Part shown: in pieces, positions 42,223 through 52,928 of the stretch
Layout: every line of letters starts with the position of its first letter
Numbering within the stretch: position 1 is the first letter of the stretch
Origin: Trichuris trichiura
Taxonomy: Eukaryota > Nematoda > Enoplea > Trichinellida > Trichuridae
NCBI GenBank assembly: GCA_037903355.1
Contig: JBAJFE010000053.1
Coordinates: forward strand, 62,001-126,000
Direction of reading: 5' to 3'
Length of the DNA: 64,000 nt
Notes under the pieces: generated by a model
Database searches by the model: none
Told to the model about the DNA's origin: nothing
The model's input: the letters and a program-made list of their open reading frames with translations, nothing else
Made by a program: the position numbers and the translations under genes

Positions 42223-44646
42223 ATGGGGCGAAAGAAGAAGAAGTTTGTTAAGCCTTGGTGCTGGTAAGTTTGCGTTCGTACGATGCGCTTTTTGCAACGT
42301 TCAACTTGCCAAACTGCTACCGCTTCAGGTATTGCAACCGCGAGTTCGACGACGACAAAGTTTTGGTACAACACCAAAAAGCGAAGCATTTCAAATGTCA
42401 CCTTTGCCACAAGAAGCTGTACACAGGTCCCGGATTGGCCATTCATTGTATGCAGGTAGTCTATATGCTACTCCGAATTTGTCGGCTTTCAATTGCATCG
42501 CGTCGTTTGCGCAGGTACATAAGGAGACCATTGCGAGCATTCCAAATTCAGTAACGAACCGCGGTTCAACCGAAATAGAAATTTACGGAATGGAAGGCAT
42601 TCCCGAAGCTGATCTGAAAGCTCACGAAGCGGCTGTGCTCGGCAAAAGTTAGTTTCTAGACAACAAAACGGATAGATGTATAAGCGTCATAATTTATTGT
42701 CTTTAGCTGATGAACCGCTGGAAAAGATTGCGCGAGTCGAAGATCAACCTTCGTCACAACTCCCTAAGCCTCCTGTGATTCCATTGATACCTGGAATAGC
42801 CGCAGTCAACAATTTGCCCTACCAGTACCAACTTCCGGGTTCTATGGTTGAAATGCCTCCAGGTAAGGCGCTTGTCATGTTTTTGTTGCACTTCCATTTA
42901 CGGGGGTTTGAAGTGCTAGCAGCAACAATAAAAAATATGCATCCATAAACAGAAAAGCTTAATTTCATGTATTAGTACTTGATTACTTTATATTTTGCCC
43001 TACAGTATGCACATTTAAAATTTTGAAAATACTTATGCGTAAACTCCGTATTCTCGCCGTTTTGCGACAAAGCTTACCCGTAAATCATCGTCCTAGGTCG
43101 AATAAATGTAGCGGACATTTGTTTTTGTTAATTTTCGACTGCTTTTCTTTGCAGCTATGGCGCCGGGGGTTCCTCCAATGTCGGCAGGCATCCCGCCCGT
43201 CGCTGGGCAACAACCTTCGCCTGCTCGTCAACCTGGAATGCCTTCCCCTTTGGTTCCGCCTTCCGTTGTACCGGGAATGCCGGCTGCTGGCACACCTCCA
43301 ATGATGTCTGCCTACCCAGCATCATCCACTTACCAAGTTTCGCCAGGCGCTGTGAGTTTGAATACTTTCCGCTTGCTTTGCGTCTACTCTTATTCCTTCA
43401 GGCTATAAGTCAACCTACGAATACAGCAGCGGCGGCATTTCCGGCTTACCAGACAGCCGCAGCGAAGGGTCAGACTCGTAGTACTCCTTCACCGGTTGCC
43501 GCGAAGCCGATTATTGTTGCGCCAAGTGGTACAATAATAATGCATCCGGACGAAGATCTGTCATTGGTATATCCATTTGTGTATACATATGTAGCTTTTC
43601 TTCATTTTTCTATTTTCTACAGGAAGAAATAAGACTTGCGTTTCCAAAGTATGCAGCGAAAGGTCAAGGAAGCGGAGGGAGAGTGGGCGCACCATTGGCA
43701 ACACAGCCGCAACCTGGACATCCGTATAACGAAGCTGGGGCAGGTAGGTAGTTTTTTAAGTTCATTCTAACAGTTTCTCTGTGTTCTCTCTCCACTGTCA
43801 CCAGTGAGATGTGTGTCTGTGTGTATAGTAACGCTTGCGCACGTAAAGAGTCAGCCAATTTCGGTACGTACACCTGATTGAACCTTCTTTCTGTTAATTT
43901 GAAAGTATTAGTCGATCAGCAGTGGTGAGTTGGTCGATCAGAGTAACCGGCATTGTCCTGTGCTACTCTATAATCGACGCACATACATCTAAATGAAAGG
44001 GAGGTGCCTGTGTCTGTGTCTGTGTATTGCTCTCAGTCAATATAAGTGCATCCAAGCAGAAACACGTACCAGTAGCACAGGTAGGCGGTGCCGTCTCAAA
44101 TTTTTTGTAGATCTTTATCGCTACATGTAGCGTCATTTTTTCAAACGGTCACTTGTGCGAAAGTTTGAAAAAAGAGTGGGCTGAAGCTAATGTGTTTGAT
44201 TTAAAGGCAGTTATTGCGCAACGCGCGGGGACCAATAAAACGTAAGTCCTTAACGTGTTGTAAACACAATTCAGAAGCGACTATTCGACTTCGTCTCTAC
44301 GCTCGCCTCTTTTCGCTCCGATAGTCTGAGATCGGCGTTTATGACGAAAAGTGCTTAACGAGGTACTGTTGTTCGGCTGTATATGCTAATGCGTGTTTGT
44401 ATATTATTCATTTAAGAAAAAAAGCGTTATCTTTTTAAAATTATTCATTGTCACTTTGCTTGTAGATATGGCGGCGCCGAATTTGTCGGTTCCCGGAATG
44501 CCACCTCGCTTTTTGCCTGCCAGACCACCATTCAGTAAGCGTACTTGTCCTCGTCGCGCCACGCGTTGTTTTATTTGTTGAATATTTCAGACGTGGGTCA
44601 TCCACCTCCATTCTTACCACCGTATCCATCTCGTAACGTTTACTGA
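42223..44646 (+). CDS. ZNF207: ZNF207/BuGZ spindle-assembly zinc-finger protein
   Basis: Microtubule- and Bub3-binding protein needed for chromosome alignment. Exons: 42223-42263, 42329-42455, 42515-42647, 42707-42862, 43155-43351, 43402-43566, 43623-43743, 44466-44534, 44591-44646; 354 aa. The N-terminus [20 protein letters not shown] carries two C2H2 fingers ([37 protein letters not shown]), followed by VHKETI and [12 protein letters not shown], all strongly conserved. The middle is Pro/Gly/Met-rich ([18 protein letters not shown]), the low-complexity part linked to phase separation in BuGZ. The GLEBS Bub3-binding motif is [13 protein letters not shown], split by the intron before its two glutamates. 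Intron 7 (43744-44465) is the longest at 722 bp. Confidence 0.95.
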
Positions 44647-45196
44647 CCTCGTGACGTCATATGGAAATGAAAAAAAGGCAACAACGTGTTCCAGGCCGGC
44701 TTGTTCAATTTGTCCGACGGTTTGCTTTATATGATGGCTCGCCTAAGGCTTCCTTCGCCCAGGAGAGGTTGGCATGATTTTTCCCCCCAAAAACCATTCG
44801 CTACAATATTGTTCACTTTTCGAGGTATGTAGCATTATCATTCCGTAGTTTCACCGTTCGTGTTCGTAGTTCATTCATTATCTGTGGCTGTCAATTGCTT
44901 CAAGTTAATTAAAACCAAAGACGTACTTTTATCACCCTTATTTGTTTTTCACCTAAATATTGTACAGGCTGACCGTTAATGCTCCAGTTTGTCGTTTTGT
45001 ACGCTAACCGGTTAGCATGCAAAAATGTCTAAAGATTGCTTTGTAATTGAGCGTTTGAAATTTTAAATAGTACAGTATGCTATTTAATGATTTTCAGGTT
45101 GCGCACATAAACTGTACGGCGCATATACAGTACAACAGAAAGTGTTTGAGTTTGTTGCATACGCGGAGAAGGGCTTTTGGTCTTTCGTCGTACGCT
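44647..45196. other. Convergent intergenic region ZNF207 / first TTBK-like kinase
   Basis: No gene is recognisable. It contains the 3' flanks of ZNF207 (+) and of the kinase gene on the minus strand. A CRE-like gtgacgtcat lies at about 44651. Confidence 0.5.
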
Positions 45197-46382
45197 TCAG
45201 TCGAAAAGATGGCGCCCAGTGATCCCTTGCTGTATCATTGCCGCACGAAACATGTTCAGCAAGGCGTTATAGTCCGGCTTTTCGTCGAATCTGTTATTAG
45301 GGTTTATTTATGCTTAGTGCAGAGCTCAGCTTGAAGCCGTACCTGATTCTGAACACCAAGTGACCCATCTGGTTAATCGGGATGGGCAGGTCGGTGGTCA
45401 TATTTTCGATGTCATTTTTAATTTTACTTCTTAAAACTCCTCCGAAGCTTGTTTCCAAACTCCAAGGAAGCGCACCCTTAAGAAGCTCGTAAATCATGTA
45501 GAACAGAGAGCGAAGATCGTCCCCTCTGCTAACGTCCTAATTCGGCGCAATTTAGGAAGTGACCGTTTGAACGTTGATACTTACGTGTCCGGTTTGCACA
45601 TTCACCGACGCGTACGTTAGGGTGCCTCTGAATTGTGGTCGTTTACGCGTTGGGTAGACGCGACCGGCGCTGTCGCAAAATTTTTTGCATAATCCAAAGT
45701 CGTACATGTAAATGGTGCCGCGCTTAGCGCCTACACCGACTGCAAAGTTGCTCTGAATAAAAGCAAAGTCAGTTTCGAATCGCGCGACTTTTTTTTTATA
45801 CAAAAGTTACCGTCTTAATGTCGCAATGTACGATGCCTTTGTTATGCAAATCGCGTATCGTTTCTACGCATTGGTAGCCTATCATTGCGACAGTTCGCAG
45901 AGTAAATATTTTGTACTGCTTTAAAAGTATGTCGACAGACGGGCCGAGCAGTTCAATAACGATGAAATGTTTGTTGTCGATTTCTTTTTCCCAATAGAGC
46001 AAAGGGAAGTGTTCGTTGCCTATGTGTGTCTATTGTTTCGATGATGATGAAATGATTGTACAAAATATAACCTTGCATTTTCCTGTAAACTTTAACTTCT
46101 CGAGCGAGGCGACAGTTCGATATGTCCCTCTTGTGCAATTCCATCTTCACAGCGACGTAGTGGTCGTTGAAGAGATCGAATGCTTTGTAGACGGTCCCGT
46201 AGCCGCCGGAGCCGATTTCTTCTTCCTTAAAAAATGGCTTTTTGCTCATTTTGAAAATTGAATTTAACTCTAACCTAAGTCGACTTAGTATTCACTGTTT
46301 AAAAAACAAATGAACTTACGACTTTCCATTGGCTGTCCAAAAGGGAGCCGATTGTTAGCTTTTCTGTTTCGTCGTTGCTCAT
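45197..46382 (-). CDS. TTBK/CK1-like protein kinase, copy A, with HCD catalytic loop
   Basis: Ser/Thr kinase-fold protein of the tau-tubulin-kinase branch of the CK1 group, much expanded in nematodes. Exons 5' to 3': 46382-46320, 46225-46072, 46019-45811, 45752-45585, 45536-45343, 45290-45197; 293 aa, almost only kinase domain. Seen: DSQWKV, then EIGSGGYGTVYKAFD (glycine loop), YVAVKMEL (ATP lysine), LLGPSVD, DFGLCKKF, FRGTLTYASVNVQTGHD, RGDDLRSLFYMIYELLKGALPW, PDYNALL. The catalytic loop reads HCDIKTSNF: the Arg of HRD is Cys and the Pro after Lys is Thr, while Asp, Lys and Asn remain. The family's NAHK is NVQT. Activity may be reduced or differently regulated. Same exon pattern as the three genes at 49, 53 and 56 kb. 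Confidence 0.9.
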
Positions 46383-47378
46383 CGTTAAGTTCGCTGAGTA
46401 TGTATATACACAGTTGAACAATTTGTCCTTGCAAGAGGTTTTGACTTTAAAATTTTCTCTTTAAATCGCGAAGCCAACATCAAAGTATTGGATTGTTTTT
46501 GAGTCGGTCTGCTGAGTAATAGCGTTTGTTAAAATTTGACAGAAGTTCGAAATGGTTTGACGCAGTTTTGTTTCCCTAATTCGCACCTTACCTTCTTTAT
46601 CCTTCCTTAGGCGGTTAAACAATTCGTTGAAGAACCGATACTTGTTTTTTTTCATTCAGCGCGGGAAGTAAATAAAAATTACGCAGACGTGAAATAAATT
46701 CAAATGTTTGAATTTTACCGTAATTCGATACTCAAGAACAAATGCGCTGTGGTACCTCTATGTCTTATGCATTCTATCATAAGACTTTATTCTTCTCGCC
46801 TTTTGATTTTACGCGTAAGTCTTCCTTATTTTAGTTAATATATCAAAGCTCAAGGGAACTGCTTGTTTTGGGGGCCCTATTCAGTCACGTTATATGATGC
46901 TTCGGTACATTTTTCCTTTAGCTATGAAAAAGAGCTCTTATTTTAAAAAAGGTAGTTTCCGTTTTTCACGATAACTGTAAGCTCAGCGCAGGATGGTCAC
47001 GTGATGAAAAATGGGAAGCCACAGCTGAAAGAGCGTTTGAATGAACCGCAGTTTATTTTTGAAACGAAAAACTGAAAAAGTTCGTGCGATTTTTTGCTTG
47101 CAGTAATTTGTTATACCAATCGGAGAATGATTTGCGAGCGGCGACACTTTCGGGGACTATGCTGTTAAGAGATTTAAACGGGTACGATATCTCGTAATAG
47201 CATTCATGTTAGTTTAGCAGAACTTGTTCCGATTTTCTTTTCTGTGGTCCTAAATTTGCTGTTCTTTTGTTTTTGCAGGCTGGGCTACAGCAGCTACGTT
47301 TCAAAGTTGGAACGAAATAAATGAAACGAGACTGCGTGTTCTTAATTAAAACGAAAGAGTAATATTTTACACTAGAAA

Positions 47379-47699
47379 ATGTGCGTGCGCAGTTATGGAG
47401 TACGGTATTGCCGGATTAGAAAGAAGCGGAAGAAGATGGCTGGCACGTTTGCTAAAAGAGAACCTGCATTTTCAGATTACGGTAGAATTGAAGGATTCGT
47501 AGCAAACAAGATCCAATTTAAATTTAGCAAATCGCAATGGAATTCAAAACTTTACGATAATGATTTGGTTTTTTTCCATTCAACTGCTTTGAGAGAAATA
47601 ATTGCGATTGGGGCCAAAAAAGGTTACGATAGTGGCGACACCATCGTGGACAATAATAGTAGTACTAATAATTGCAATAATAATGCTTTTTTCGAATGA
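47379..47699 (+). CDS. Uncertain small protein, possibly cold-shock-like fold
   Basis: Open frame of 106 codons (inner ATG at about 47436). The segment GRIEGFVANKIQFKFSK, then YDNDLVFFHST, vaguely resembles the spacing of a cold-shock/OB strand pattern, but no diagnostic RNP motif is present. The C-terminus is Asn/Ser-rich (NNSSTNNCNNN). No neighbouring exon or close homologue is recognised. It may be a chance frame in the kinase spacer. Confidence 0.22.
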   Translation: MCVRSYGVRYCRIRKKRKKMAGTFAKREPAFSDYGRIEGFVANKIQFKFSKSQWNSKLYDNDLVFFHSTALREIIAIGAKKGYDSGDTIVDNNSSTNNCNNNAFFE

Positions 47700-47844
47700 A
47701 TTCCCGTTCTACGGAATGGCATATGTACGTAAGAAACTTCGAGCCTTTAAAACTTTTTAAGAAGAGTTGAAAATAAAGCTCTTGCTAACGGGCACTTGGA
47801 AATGCAAAGTGTTATTATGAAAGTTCGGCCCGTGAAATGTTCAT

Positions 47845-48288
47845 TTAGCAAAGCTTTCTGAAATCGTCTGTTCCCGCCTTCAGCGCATGAAAAATCGCAA
47901 AGTTGGACCAGAATAAACGCAACGGCAGCGAGCGTTCTTGGTCAAATTTAGTTCTAACTTGTAAGTAGAAGCCGTCTCTTCGCAGAAAGTAAGTTTTGCC
48001 TACCGCCAAAGGGTTTCCAATGCCTTTTATCTCAATGAAATGTTTGTTACAGTAGTGCTTACCTGCGCATCCTAAATGTTTGCGTACTTTTTTGATGGCG
48101 ACATGATTTGAAGAAAAATCTTGCCTGACGTCGAATCTGCCTCTACAATGGGAATGCAGCAAAAATGGAATATGGCCAAGTGCGAGGCTTGAAGCCTTGA
48201 GCACATATGGCGTTTCTTCAACGCGTAAAGAGCATGGAAACTTTGGATGGATGGAAGACGATCCCTTTTGCCAACATCTGGCCTTCAT
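47845..48288 (-). CDS. Uncertain ORF with NTR/TIMP-like spacing
   Basis: Open frame of 147 codons starting at ATG 48288 and ending at TGA 47845. Inside it, GTAAGC after the codons for VRKHLGCA and an acceptor 50 bp later would splice in frame to GIGNPLAVGKTYFLRRDGF. NHVAIKKVRKHLG followed by C and VGKTYFL recalls the netrin/TIMP (NTR) module pattern, which is an inference from spacing only. No signal peptide is visible. An open frame just upstream (48506-48306) might supply an N-terminal exon but is not in the same frame. Confidence 0.28.
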   Translation of the reverse strand: MKARCWQKGSSSIHPKFPCSLRVEETPYVLKASSLALGHIPFLLHSHCRGRFDVRQDFSSNHVAIKKVRKHLGCAGKHYCNKHFIEIKGIGNPLAVGKTYFLRRDGFYLQVRTKFDQERSLPLRLFWSNFAIFHALKAGTDDFRKLC

Positions 48289-49089
48289 TTCCTCCGTAAG
48301 TAAAATTATTTATTTTTTCGTAAGATTTCTGTAAGTTTTGGCATGACACAGCTAATTAGAAGCTTATTCTCTCGTTTGTGAAATTCAAAGGCGAACGATC
48401 CAGCTGTAGCTTGAAAAACTGTTTTGCTCATGTCGTTACGAAATGGCGGTTTCTTTGTTTGTCCCGTTCGATGTGGTAAACGTAGCCGCGCAATCAGGGT
48501 CCACAATTCGGTTTCTTAGAGCTCTTAGCAGAGAGGCTTCGTGTTACCGTGCTACTCATTGTGAAATTACAGACTTTCCTTGTTGGCTCACACCTGTCCC
48601 TTTTCACCGAGGTCTGACGAATGTTGCGCATATTGATTTGTTCCTTTTTTGCAAGCGCTATTAAAATTAAGTTTCCGTTCTGCCTAAGCGCGAAGTTAGC
48701 GTCCTTCTGTAGGACGCTAAGTATGTTCAGGTACTTTAGTGCTCGATATTTCTATCTTGCATGCATTGAATCCGGCTGTCATTTTCAAGTAGGTAAATTT
48801 TGCCTCAGTATAACATTTTCAGATTTCAACTTTGAGGAAATCAAGTGAATAACAATTTCTTCTCTTCGAACTTTGTTACTAGGTGGTAGCTAAGACTAGT
48901 TGAAAAGAGTCCGTATAGGTTTGCACCCAAACGTTTGACCTGGGAGTCACCTTATCCGTGATGCATTTGGGGGATTTGTTGTCGACTAAAGTCCAAAGTT
49001 TTGTCTGCTCCAAGAACATTTGCATAACAGTTTATTAAACGAGCGCTTTTCGGTTATTTTAGTTGTGTGCAATCAATTATTGCGTATTT

Positions 49090-50413
49090 TTATTTTTCGT
49101 CACAAACTTCTTCTTCGCCTGTGCAGATCGCCTTCCTTGCGCTCTGCTGCTCAATTTCTTCGCAATTTGGTATATGCTTATTTACGTTCTCTTCTTCTTC
49201 ATCCTCCTTCTTCAATAGGTGTTCCCAACCGAACAGAGTATTTTCATCGACATTTTCTTCTCGCATAACATTTACTAGCAGCGCGTCGATCATTTCGTAG
49301 TTCGGTTCTGACGTGTAGCTAAAATAGTGCGCATGCAACAGCTTTGCTCGTTGACTAAACTTGCCTGAGCGACTTTAAGTGTTCTGCAAATAATTTAAAG
49401 TTGATGTCGAGTACTTCGGCCATGATTGCTGGTGGCTGCTTTAACTTCATATTCAAAATCACGTTGGAATCAGATTTGTATTTCCACGGCAGCTGGCCAG
49501 CAAGAAGTTCGTAGGCCATGTAGAATAGAGACGTAAGGTCATCTGCCCTGCACAGATCCTTAAACGTTTATTCAATCAAATGCTAATCGAAATAACGTTG
49601 TTACCTTTTTGAGATGGGCCCTCGTAGATGCGTAACGAACCGTACCACGAAAACCAACGTCGAATCTTTCGCTGAATGGATACTCTTTTTCGTGACAGTA
49701 CTTCCTGCATAGGCCAAAGTCAATTATGTATATTTTCGACCTGTTTCTTCCTGATCCAACAGCGAAGTTACTCTACATGCGTTAGGTTGTTATTAGGCAG
49801 TTTTTGTTAATTGTTTTAGGGGCGTTACCGGTTTGACGTCTCGATGTATGAAGCAGGCATTATGCAAATCTTTAATTGCGTCCAAGCATTGCTTTATTAT
49901 AGCTGCAACAATACCCTTTGGAAGTGCTTTGCTTTTCAATTTTTTGACCAGATAGCTCAACGAGGGTCCCAGTAGTTCTAATACCAAAATGTGAGGTGTC
50001 GTGTTGACATCGTAAGTGATCATTTTGGGACAATGGCTGCTTCCTTAACAGCGCAATTTTTTGTTGTTTTTTTTTCATGCTGACACGATTACTACTTACC
50101 TCTGAATTGTTCGTAGACTTTCGCTTCCCAGCTGATGTGACTTCTTTTAGAATTTTCTTGCTTCTTGCTGGCCTTTATAGCGACGTAATTTCCCTTGATC
50201 AGATCGAGCGCTTTGTAGACGGCGCCAAAAGCGCCGGCGGAAATTTCCTCCTCCTGCAAAATATCCAACGACAGCTTCGTCTTTGTTAGCTGGCTAACTT
50301 ACGATGCACCATTTGTGGTTGATCACTTCTTCAATTTCCAAAGGGCCCAATTTTTTTGCTTTCTCCGCTTTTGGCTTCCTCTTTTCCGCGCGATTATCCG
50401 AGGCAGGCAGCAT
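49090..50413 (-). CDS. TTBK/CK1-like protein kinase, copy B
   Basis: Kinase of the same tandem family. Exons 5' to 3': 50413-50303, 50253-50100, 50043-49829, 49772-49605, 49558-49365, 49318-49090; 356 aa. A 36-residue Lys/Glu-rich leader precedes the domain. Motifs: ISAGAFGAVYKALD, YVAIKASKK, LLGPSLSYL, HRDVKPSNF with intact HRD, IIDFGLCRKY, FRGTVRYASTRAHLKKD, ADDLTSLFYMAYELLAGQLPW, SEPNYEMIDALL, FGWEHLL. These match the TTBK order exactly. It has an acidic tail of about 45 residues (KKEDEEEENVNKH) lacking in the other copies. The last intron appears to use a GC donor (CTCAG|gcaagt), the only non-GT donor needed in the window. All key catalytic residues are present, so it is likely active. 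Confidence 0.92.
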
Positions 50414-52928
50414 TTCTGTATGTTGCCAAGAGCGACAGGTTTATTTGAATTTTCCTTGGTCGCCTGTTTTGGTTTAATGCAATTTCAGTCGCTTTAAAGC
50501 GGCGTTCTAAGCAACCATTAGCCTTTCACGAAGATTTCTTCTTTTTTTTCAGTTTGTCGTACGGCATATGTAAATTAATTTCCTAAACTGACAGTTCTGC
50601 TTATTTACATGTTGTGTATACGCGAATTTCACGTGCAGCGCTACGGCTTAGGTTTTCTTGATATTATTTAGCAGTATTTCAAACCTCTCATCGAACCTTC
50701 ATTTCACCATGTAAGGTTATGGGAGGCCATTTTCAGAGGTTTTTCAACTTACGGCATAGTTACTTTGATCGAGCTGTCAGTTACATTTTTTCCTTAAGCA
50801 CACTTCCATCTGCAATTGGCATGAACATATCCAATAGGGCTCTTAATGGATAGTGACGCTTGACTCGAAGCAAAGATGGCAGCTTTCATTACCGTATGGT
50901 GGCAATAGAGCGGTTAGTGATATGACATGTTACTGCAAGAGCTATTTTATTTTTCATGATAAAATTTTTTTAAACGGTAGGACTAGTTGATGACGGGTCA
51001 AAAGAGGACCTGAAAGCTTCGGAATAAAAGTCTTGATCATCAAGTTGTCTTAGCGTATAAAAAACTTTATCATGAAAACCTGAATTCCGTTGCATTATGC
51101 TATGTACTCAAGAACTATATTAATATCCATACAACGTTCTCAGCCGTTCCGGCATAATTATGGTTTACAGCAGTGAGTCTGAATTTCTCGCTCTTGTCCA
51201 AGTGTCAGCTATAAGCTTTTGCCTTGCACGGAAATGCTTCCGTACTTGCCGCGGCTAGAAAATTTACCTGCATTACTATCCTATTACAGTAGAAGGCAAA
51301 CCGTCCGAATTAATTGATGCAGCGTGTAGAAGTTTGAAAGTTCAAATATCAGAGTAGCATTTCTCTTTTTGTCTCACTATTATTCATTAACATAATCGAC
51401 TCTATTTCTTATAGTTACTGTAACGATAAATCGATTTTATGCAAAATAAAAATGAGGAAGAATCCGATATTTTTAGAGATTTTTCTCCATTCCCGATTAG
51501 CCTTTTTAGGTGGGTAATATTCGGGAGTAATTATTAGTCTGCTCACTGGGTGCTAATCCTTATTGCGCACTGAAAGGACCAATAGCTCTTTAATAGCTTA
51601 CGCAGCACACCAGAGGCGACGTTAAAAAGTTGAGTTTGTTTGAAAAGTTTGTTATGCAAATTTCCCTTGGAGCTGCAGGGCACAATAAATTTTTTGTTTC
51701 AAACGCGTAGTATTCCCAGCCATTGAAAAGCGCTGTCACGCGAGGGTTGTGTGGTTTTTTCTGTTTCATCTTTTTTGTCAAATTCTTTTTTGTACGTTCG
51801 ATGTTGAATGAACAATTTGATCGTTGTTCAATGTCGCCACTTCATCGTTGAACCAGTCGCGTTAATCTGACGTCGAAAGAGGTTTTTAGGGCTTCCTTTT
51901 TCTACAGTAGTATTAAATGTTTGCAGGTTATGCGCGTTCGTTGGCTTTCTTATTTTCTCATGCAAGAGGGGGCTGTATAGTTTCTGTAGTTGATCAATCT
52001 TCGCGACATCTCGGCAAAACAAGGTTTTTTCATTCATCCTTGTTAAACCTGAGAAAAAAGTTCTTTTTTCTGTTTTCCCTTCAGCCGGCCGGCAAATCGT
52101 TTCCGCATTTCATCCTTCATTGTTTTACTCGACTATCCTTGAAGTAATTGAAGAGCAGTTGAATTTAGGCGGCAATATTTTATCCGTTACCGACTACTGC
52201 AAGGTCTCTGTGAGGGAAACAGCTTTATTCGTGTATTTACAATTGGCGTTCGTTGTCTGTTCGAAGTCGAAATATTTAGCCTACGCCCTTAGGCATTTCG
52301 CAGAAAACTGTGCGACAAAATGGAAAACATCGTGATTCTTTCCATTTTTTAACTATGTAATAAATTATTTCTTTAGGATTAGTGAGGTGCGACTGACGTC
52401 ATGACTCGGAATTGTTCGCTGCATATGTTGACTGAGCAAATGGAAAACCAATTTTTTTTTCTCTCATTTATTGCACTTCACAGTATTGCAAAAGTAGGGA
52501 ATAGTTACGGTTACGCTAAGCTGAAGAAGTAAAGCATTCCCGTTATTCAAATTTTTATAAGAAAAGTTCTCCTTTCAATCTTGACTTGCAGAGGCTTCAT
52601 TTCGCATTGTGATTTTATGTTAGGCTTTTCGAACGAACGAATCCATCCACAACGGCACAACTTTTTCTTGTTTCAACAACTTTTCTGTCGCTCATTCCAA
52701 TAGGTCCCATTCAGCTTACATCGGCTCCGACCTAAACCAGTTAATCTACATTGAATTGATTGTTTTGCCCCATTTATTTTTTGCAATTGTATTTAATAAT
52801 TTTTATGCGTAAATATGAGCTTTCTGAAAGTTTTTTTTCCACATCTCATCTTTTATAGACAATTTTTGACAGTCCTGACGAGCATATGTTTTAGAGAATA
52901 TTTTTTTCTTACGTGATGTTGTTTATTA
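50414..52928. other. Spacer between kinase copies B and C, no gene seen
   Basis: About 2.5 kb with only short frames lacking recognised motifs. It should contain the promoter of copy B and the 3' flank of copy C. No degenerate kinase remnant was recognised by eye. Confidence 0.45.

Larger units (their letters stand above)
46383..49089. other. Spacer between kinase copies A and B, with weak ORFs
   Basis: About 2.7 kb separating the first two kinase genes. Two weak coding candidates inside (47379-47699 + and 47845-48288 -) are listed separately. A minus-strand frame at 46461-46655 has a GTAAGG donor near its middle but no recognised motif. An inverted AT motif (aattcaaatgtttgaatt, then accgtaattcg) lies at about 46697-46725. 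No degenerate kinase exons were recognised. Confidence 0.45.

Noticed and set aside
45297..45342. Earlier stop for kinase copy A by reading through the last donor
   Set aside because: Splicing at AG|gtacgg to 45290 adds PDYNALL and a family-like C-terminus in frame, as in the paralogues.
46461..46655. 64-codon minus-strand frame upstream of kinase copy A with a GTAAGG donor
   Set aside because: Could be an alternative first exon, but the kinase already has a first exon in the same place and phase as its three paralogues; no motif supports it.
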